In this document: piece after piece, positions 7,168 to 11,190 of the stretch
Layout of the letters: every line of letters starts with the position of its first letter
How positions within the stretch are numbered: position 1 is the first letter of the stretch
Source: JAKEGN01 sp964465665
Lineage (GTDB): Bacteria; Pseudomonadota; Gammaproteobacteria; Steroidobacterales; Woeseiaceae
Reading direction: 5' to 3'
DNA length: 11,190 bases
NCBI GenBank assembly: GCA_964465665.1
Contig: CAYXKM010000109.1
Span: 1 to 11,190 of the forward strand
Notes under the pieces: generated by a model
The model's database searches: none
What the model saw: the letters and a program-made list of their open reading frames with translations, nothing else
Told to the model about the DNA's origin: nothing
Made by a program: the position numbers and the translations under genes

Positions 7168-7242
7168 CGAGTGGCGCCGGCATCCCGGCACCTGACTTCG
7201 TCCGGCGGTGAGGCATGCGATCCCTACAGTGATGCCTGTCGT

Positions 7243-9228
7243 ATGGTGACTACGGGCGAGCTCCTGTGGCAGCCGCCCGCCGAGTGGGTCAAGGCCGCTA
7301 ATATCACCGCCTTTGCCGATTGGCTCGGGCGCACCCGGGGCCTCAAGTTCGCTGACTACCAGGACATGCGGTGCTGGTCGGTCGAGAATCTCGATGAGTT
7401 CTGGGCGGCGATCTGGGAATATTTCGAGGTCAGGTCGTCGGTCCCGTATGAAAGTGTGCTTGCAAAGCGTGAGATGCCCGGTGCCGTGTGGTTTCCCGGT
7501 TCGCGACTGAATTATGCGGAGCACATCTTCCGCAAAAGTCGACGCGATGCGCCGGCGCTTTTGTACTCGGGCGAGAACCGGGAACTCGCCGAACTCGGCT
7601 GGGACGAACTCGAGCAGCGCGTCCGCTCGCTGGCGCACTGGCTGAAAGAGTGCGGCATCGGCCCCGGGGACCGCGTCGCCGGTTACCTGACCAACACGCC
7701 GGAAGGCGTCATCGCGCTCTTGGCGGCTGCGAGCATCGGTGCAGTCTGGGCCGGGACCTCGCCGGAATTCGGCACGCCCAGTGTGCTGGACCGATTCCAG
7801 CAGCTCGAGCCCAAAGTTCTTTTCTGTGTCGACGGTTATCGTTACGGCGGCAAGGCATTCAACCGTCTCGAAGCCGTTCGAGATTTGCTCGCGCAATTGC
7901 CGTCCGTCGAGCGCGTGGTGTTGCTGCCGGTACTGGATCCCGCCCTGTCGCCCGCGGTGATCGATGGCGCCGTGCTGTGGCGCGACGTAACATCAATACG
8001 CGATGCGCGCCCGCTGGAATTCGCACAGCTTCCGTTCGAACATCCGCTGTGGATCCTGTTCTCGTCGGGCACGACGGGAATCCCCAAAGCCATCGTGCAA
8101 AGCCACGGCGGTACCCTTATCGAGCAAATGAAGCTCAGCTCGCTGCACTTCAACCTGAAAGAAGGCGAGCGCTTGTTCTTTTATACGACGCTCGGCTGGA
8201 TGATTTGGAACTTCCTGGTGAGTTCGATGCTGGTCGGCGTCGTGCCCGTTCTTTACGACGGCAATCCGAACTATCCGGACGCATCAGCCCTGTGGCGCAT
8301 CGTCGAGAAAAGCAACGCGACCTTGTTCGGCGCCAGTCCGACCTTCGTGCAATTGCAACAGCATGCCGGCATCGTTCCGAAGGACAAATTCGACCTGCAC
8401 GGACTCATGGGCGTGATGCTGGCCGGATCGCCGGTTTCAGGCGATTGCATGGCGTGGTTCTATGAAAAGGTAAAGAGCGACCTGTGGGTAATGCCGGGGA
8501 GCGGCGGCACCGATATCTGCTCGGGCTTTGTCGGCGGTGTCCCGGGGCCGCCTGTATACGCCGGTGAGATCCAGGGCATGCATCTCGGTGTCGATGCGCA
8601 TGCTTTCGATGAGAACGGACATTCGGTGATCAACCAGGTGGGAGAGCTGGTGATTACGCAACCGATGCCCTCCATGCCGGTGCGTTTCTGGAATGACGAG
8701 GGCGATGCCAGGTACAGGGAAACCTATTTCGACACTTGGCCGGGAGTGTGGAGGCACGGTGACTTCTTCATGGTCAACGAGCGCGGCGGGTGTTTCGTGC
8801 TCGGCCGTTCGGACGCCACCCTGAACCGATTCGGAATCCGCATCGGCACGGCGGAGATCTATCGCTGCCTGGAAGCCATGGATGAGGTTAAGGACTCTCT
8901 CATCGTCAATCTGGATCTTCCGGACGGAAATTTTTTCATGCCGTTGTTCGTGCAGCTCGCCAACGGTATCGAGCTGGATGAGGCGCTCGACCAGAAGATC
9001 CGGAAAACCCTGCGCGAACGATACTCGCCACGTCACGTGCCGGAAAAGATCTACCCGGTCGATGACATCCCGTATACGCTCACCGGCAAGAAAATGGAGG
9101 TGCCGGTACGGCGTATACTGATGGGTACGCCACTCGAAAAAGCCGCCAACCCCAGTGTCATGCGCAACCCGGACTCACTCGACTATTTCCTGCGCTTCGC
9201 CAAAGAGAGGGCCGATTACCGGCTGTAG
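7243..9228 (+). CDS. Acetoacetyl-CoA synthetase-family acyl-CoA ligase, candidate aroylacetate-CoA ligase
   Basis: This 661-residue ANL-superfamily enzyme has the length and layout of acetoacetyl-CoA synthetase (usually about 650 aa). It shows an N-terminal ACS-type region (LNYAEHIFRK), the P-loop SSGTTGIPKA (274-283), GWMIWNF, the SGGTDICSGFVGG segment (where AACS has SGGTDIVSCF), GRSDATLNRFGIRIG (521-535) and the A10 lysine TGKK (614-617, K616). Known members activate acetoacetate with ATP through an acyl-adenylate to the CoA thioester. Next to a carboxylase that should make aroylacetates, which are also beta-keto acids, it may instead activate vanilloylacetate or syringoylacetate so a thiolase can release acetyl-CoA; this is inference. 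GTG 7171 is possible (685 aa), but ATG 7243 gives the family-like N-terminus (ELLWQPPAEWVKAANITAF). Neither has a strong ribosome site. The 75 nt after the demethylase stop show no terminator. Confidence 0.88.
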   Translation: MVTTGELLWQPPAEWVKAANITAFADWLGRTRGLKFADYQDMRCWSVENLDEFWAAIWEYFEVRSSVPYESVLAKREMPGAVWFPGSRLNYAEHIFRKSRRDAPALLYSGENRELAELGWDELEQRVRSLAHWLKECGIGPGDRVAGYLTNTPEGVIALLAAASIGAVWAGTSPEFGTPSVLDRFQQLEPKVLFCVDGYRYGGKAFNRLEAVRDLLAQLPSVERVVLLPVLDPALSPAVIDGAVLWRDVTSIRDARPLEFAQLPFEHPLWILFSSGTTGIPKAIVQSHGGTLIEQMKLSSLHFNLKEGERLFFYTTLGWMIWNFLVSSMLVGVVPVLYDGNPNYPDASALWRIVEKSNATLFGASPTFVQLQQHAGIVPKDKFDLHGLMGVMLAGSPVSGDCMAWFYEKVKSDLWVMPGSGGTDICSGFVGGVPGPPVYAGEIQGMHLGVDAHAFDENGHSVINQVGELVITQPMPSMPVRFWNDEGDARYRETYFDTWPGVWRHGDFFMVNERGGCFVLGRSDATLNRFGIRIGTAEIYRCLEAMDEVKDSLIVNLDLPDGNFFMPLFVQLANGIELDEALDQKIRKTLRERYSPRHVPEKIYPVDDIPYTLTGKKMEVPVRRILMGTPLEKAANPSVMRNPDSLDYFLRFAKERADYRL

Positions 9229-9276
9229 TTGGTTACGATGGAATCTCGCACCCATTTTGCCACCGGACACTGAGAC

Positions 9277-10569
9277 ATGGCTCGTATCATCGCCGGCATT
9301 GCCGCCTCGCACACACCGACGATAGGTTTTGCCAAGGACACGAAAACCGCAGACGATGCGGCATGGGCCGGCGTCTTCAGAGTATTCCGGCCGGTGCAGG
9401 ACTGGCTCGCCGAGCGGCAGCCGGACGTGCTGTTCGTCATTTACAACGATCACATCACGTCGTTCTTCTTCGAGCACTATTCGCCGTTCGTTCTCGGCGT
9501 CGACGACCGTTACGTGACGGCAGACGAGGGTGGTGGCCCGCGGGAGTACCCGGCGGTTGCCGGGCATCCTGGCCTCGCGCGACATATTGGCAGCTCGCTT
9601 TTCACGGATGAATTCGATATCTCGTTCTTCCAGAAAAAGCCGATCGATCACGGTCTGTTCTCACCGCTGTCGATGATGACGGACCGGGGAAAATCCTGGA
9701 ACGGCGCGGTGATACCGCTGCAGGTAGGCGTACTTCAGTTCCCCATTCCGACGGCAAGGCGATGCTGGCGCCTCGGCCAGGCGCTTCGCAGGGCCATCGA
9801 AAGTTATCCCGAGGACCTGTCGGTGGCCATAGTCGCGACCGGCGGACTCTCGCACCAGGTGCACGGGGAACGCGCAGGCTTCAACAACACCGAATGGGAC
9901 ATGCAGTTTCTCGACCTGCTGGAGAAGGACCCGGAAGCGCTGACCCGCATTACCCATGCCGAGTATGCCGAGCGCGGCGGCATGGAAAGTGCGGAAATCA
10001 TCATGTGGCTGATCATGCGCGGCGCGCTGCCGCAAAAGATCAACTGCGTGCACCGGGACTACTGTCTGCCGTCGATGACCGCCATCGCGACCGTGATCTA
10101 TGAGAACCCGGCCGAACCCAAGGACAAAGAGGCCGAAGAACAGCGGCGGCGCATCGGCGTGCAGCTCACCGGTATCGAGAAGCTGAAAGGCACGTACCCG
10201 TTCACGCTGGAAACGAGCCATCGCGCTTATAGGCTGAACGATTTCCTGCACCGGCTCGTGGAGCCGGAACACCGCGAGCGTTTCCTGCACGATACCGCGA
10301 ACCTGTACGAAGAATTCGGGCTGACGGCCGAGGAACGCCGCTTGGTTGACGCCAGGGACTGGATCGGCCTGATACATTACGGCGTCATCTTCTTTTGTCT
10401 TGAGAAAATGGCGGCGGTTATTGGTTCGTCCAATCCGCAGGTCTATGCGCAGATGCGCGGCGAGACGCTGGAGGACTTCCAGAAAACCCGGAATGTCAGC
10501 ATGCAATACTCCGTTGCCGGTGGCGCTGCAGCCCGGAAACTCGCGAAAGAAAGCGAAGAAGAGCGGTAA
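9277..10569 (+). CDS. galA: Gallate dioxygenase-type extradiol dioxygenase (fused LigB-LigA)
   Basis: The 430-residue protein carries the catalytic LigB domain (about 1-285) fused to a LigA-like domain (about 305-415), the arrangement of gallate dioxygenases GalA and DesB (about 420 aa). Protocatechuate 4,5-dioxygenase usually keeps the two as separate chains. The Fe(II) ligands of LigB have counterparts: H12 (IAASHTPT), H59 (YNDH) and E240 (ESAEIIMWLIMRGAL). The catalytic histidine lies in TGGLSHQVHGERAGFNNTEWD (H193). TYPFTLE and DWIGLIHYGVIFFCLEKMAAV also match my memory of Pseudomonas GalA. It should open the ring of gallate to 4-oxalomesaconate; 3-O-methylgallate (DesZ-like) or protocatechuate are alternatives. 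It follows the CoA ligase by 48 nt with no terminator, so the two are probably co-transcribed. Genes for later steps of the gallate pathway are not in the window. Confidence 0.9.
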   Translation: MARIIAGIAASHTPTIGFAKDTKTADDAAWAGVFRVFRPVQDWLAERQPDVLFVIYNDHITSFFFEHYSPFVLGVDDRYVTADEGGGPREYPAVAGHPGLARHIGSSLFTDEFDISFFQKKPIDHGLFSPLSMMTDRGKSWNGAVIPLQVGVLQFPIPTARRCWRLGQALRRAIESYPEDLSVAIVATGGLSHQVHGERAGFNNTEWDMQFLDLLEKDPEALTRITHAEYAERGGMESAEIIMWLIMRGALPQKINCVHRDYCLPSMTAIATVIYENPAEPKDKEAEEQRRRIGVQLTGIEKLKGTYPFTLETSHRAYRLNDFLHRLVEPEHRERFLHDTANLYEEFGLTAEERRLVDARDWIGLIHYGVIFFCLEKMAAVIGSSNPQVYAQMRGETLEDFQKTRNVSMQYSVAGGAAARKLAKESEEER

Positions 10570-10579
10570 AACTGACGAC

Positions 10580-11128
10580 ATGGTTACGACCTGCGCCTCA
10601 AACCTGCGCATCGAAACGCCGCGACTGATATTGCGAAGTATCGATCCTGCGCGGGACTTCGACGGCTGGGCGCGTTTGATGGCCGACGAGGAAGCCGTGC
10701 GCTTCATCGGTGGCAAGGTCATGGATCGCGCTCTCACATGGCGCAACATGGCCATGATCATGGGCCACTGGCAACTGCGCGGATTCGGTTTTTTCTCGGT
10801 TGAGAACAAAGCGACGGGCGAATGGCTGGGCAGGGTCGGGCCGTGGTACCCGGACGGCTGGCCGGCGCCCGAAGTCGGCTGGGCGATCCGTCGCGATGAG
10901 TGGGGCAAAGGCTACGCCACGGAGGCCGGGCGGGCGGCGCTCGAGTATGCCTTCGATGTGCTCGGCTGGTCAGAAGTCATACACGTGATACTGCGCGGCA
11001 ACGAGCGCAGTATCGCCGTCGCCGAAAAGCTCGGCTCGACTTTTCTCAGGACACAACAGGGATTGCCCGGCGTCACCGACGAGGAAGTGCTTATCTACGG
11101 GCAGAAGGCCCCGGCCGTTTCCTTGTAG
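10580..11128 (+). CDS. GNAT family N-acetyltransferase (RimJ/RimL type)
   Basis: The 182-residue product has the Acetyltransf_3 pattern: an N-terminal TPRLILRSI strand (13-21), beta-strand FGFFSVENKATGEWLG (69-84), EVGWAIRRDEWGKGYATEA (98-116) with the acetyl-CoA pyrophosphate loop WGKGYA, and a C-terminal NERSIAVAEKLGS (141-153). I chose ATG 10580 because the acetyltransferase similarity begins right after it; the longer open frame overlaps the dioxygenase. It begins 10 nt after the dioxygenase stop, so it probably shares the transcript. Relatives acetylate protein N-termini, small amines or antibiotics. Nothing in the sequence ties it to aromatic catabolism, so the acceptor is unknown and it may simply be a co-transcribed bystander. 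The TAG stop lies in the leading edge of a REP-like palindrome. Confidence 0.87.
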   Translation: MVTTCASNLRIETPRLILRSIDPARDFDGWARLMADEEAVRFIGGKVMDRALTWRNMAMIMGHWQLRGFGFFSVENKATGEWLGRVGPWYPDGWPAPEVGWAIRRDEWGKGYATEAGRAALEYAFDVLGWSEVIHVILRGNERSIAVAEKLGSTFLRTQQGLPGVTDEEVLIYGQKAPAVSL

Positions 11129-11156
11129 GAGCCTGCACTGCAGGCGACTGATCGCG
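11124..11156 (+). repeat. REP-like palindromic element at the end of the GNAT gene
   Basis: The element reads TGTAGGAGC, then a 6-bp stem (GCCTGC-ACT-GCAGGC, 11131-11145), then GACTGATCGCG. A GTAGGAGC head followed by a short GC-rich hairpin and GCGAC-type tail is the usual form of REP sequences in pseudomonads and xanthomonads, which are moved or kept by RAYT transposases. The gene's stop codon (11126-11128) is part of the head. No T-run follows, so it is a poor intrinsic terminator, though such elements often sit at transcript ends. Only one copy is visible. Confidence 0.5.
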
Positions 11157-11160
11157 TGGA

Positions 11161-11176
11161 CGGCGCCACGGCGCCA
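11161..11176 (+). repeat. Short inverted GC-rich repeat after the REP-like element
   Basis: GGCGCC-AC-GGCGCC (11162-11175) gives two copies of a self-complementary hexamer within the last 30 bases. It could be part of a larger REP cluster continuing beyond the edge. No gene is visible from 11129 to 11190. Confidence 0.3.
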
Positions 11177-11190
11177 TGCCTTTCTCGCTC

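Noticed and set aside
6592..7896. 434-codon open frame on the minus strand
   Set aside because: It is antisense across the end of the O-demethylase and the start of the CoA ligase, both strongly supported on the plus strand.
605..9228. Acetone carboxylation pathway (kinase, biotin carboxylase, acetoacetyl-CoA synthetase)
   Set aside because: It would explain the ligase neatly, but known acetone carboxylases are an unrelated family, and the O-demethylase and gallate-type dioxygenase favour aromatic ketones. It is kept only as an alternative for the ligase substrate.
9661..10908. 415-codon open frame on the minus strand
   Set aside because: It is antisense to the dioxygenase and GNAT genes and has no family motif.
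1..11190. CRISPR array, tRNA, rRNA, insertion sequence or prophage
   Set aside because: No regularly spaced repeats, no tRNA-like folds noticed, no transposase or integrase motifs; nearly all sequence is explained by metabolic genes.

Overview
The window (roughly 60% G+C by eye, tightly packed, no rRNA/tRNA) looks like a catabolic locus of a proteobacterium, most likely a gammaproteobacterium. The organism guess rests on codon use, the relatives I recognise, and a GTAGGAGC-type palindromic repeat at the right edge; it is an inference. Almost all of the window is coding, in two divergent gene sets that share one regulatory gap of about 250 bp (5515-5766).

Left, minus strand (5514 down to 1): a two-subunit dikinase resembling PEP synthase or phenylphosphate synthase (607 aa histidine-domain subunit and 367 aa ATP-grasp subunit), an AccB-like biotin carboxyl carrier protein (162 aa), a pyruvate carboxylase/oxaloacetate decarboxylase-type carboxyltransferase (492 aa), and a HAD-IIA phosphatase cut by the window edge. 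The last four reading frames are closely coupled: overlaps of 4, 8 and 4 nt follow a 26-nt gap. This set (kinase pair, biotin carboxylase parts, phosphatase) matches the hydroxyphenylethanone pathway described as Hpe in Rhodococcus and Acv in Sphingobium SYK-6. There the phenol of acetovanillone or acetosyringone is phosphorylated, the methyl ketone is carboxylated by a biotin enzyme, and the phosphate is removed to give an aroylacetate. The biotin carboxylase subunit is not in the window.

Right, plus strand (5767 to 11128): a LigM/DesA-type tetrahydrofolate-dependent aryl O-demethylase, an acetoacetyl-CoA synthetase-family enzyme, a gallate-dioxygenase-type fused LigB-LigA extradiol dioxygenase, and a RimJ/RimL-type GNAT acetyltransferase. 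A REP-like palindrome at the end includes the GNAT stop codon.

Read together, the genes suggest a near-complete route for lignin-derived methyl ketones: acetosyringone or acetovanillone, to an aroylacetate (left operon), to an aroylacetyl-CoA and then syringate or vanillate (the AACS-like ligase plus a thiolase or hydrolase not seen here), to 3-O-methylgallate, gallate or protocatechuate (O-demethylase), and finally ring opening (dioxygenase). A perfect 16-bp palindrome just downstream of a consensus -10 box before the kinase gene is a good operator candidate. No regulator or transporter gene lies in the window.
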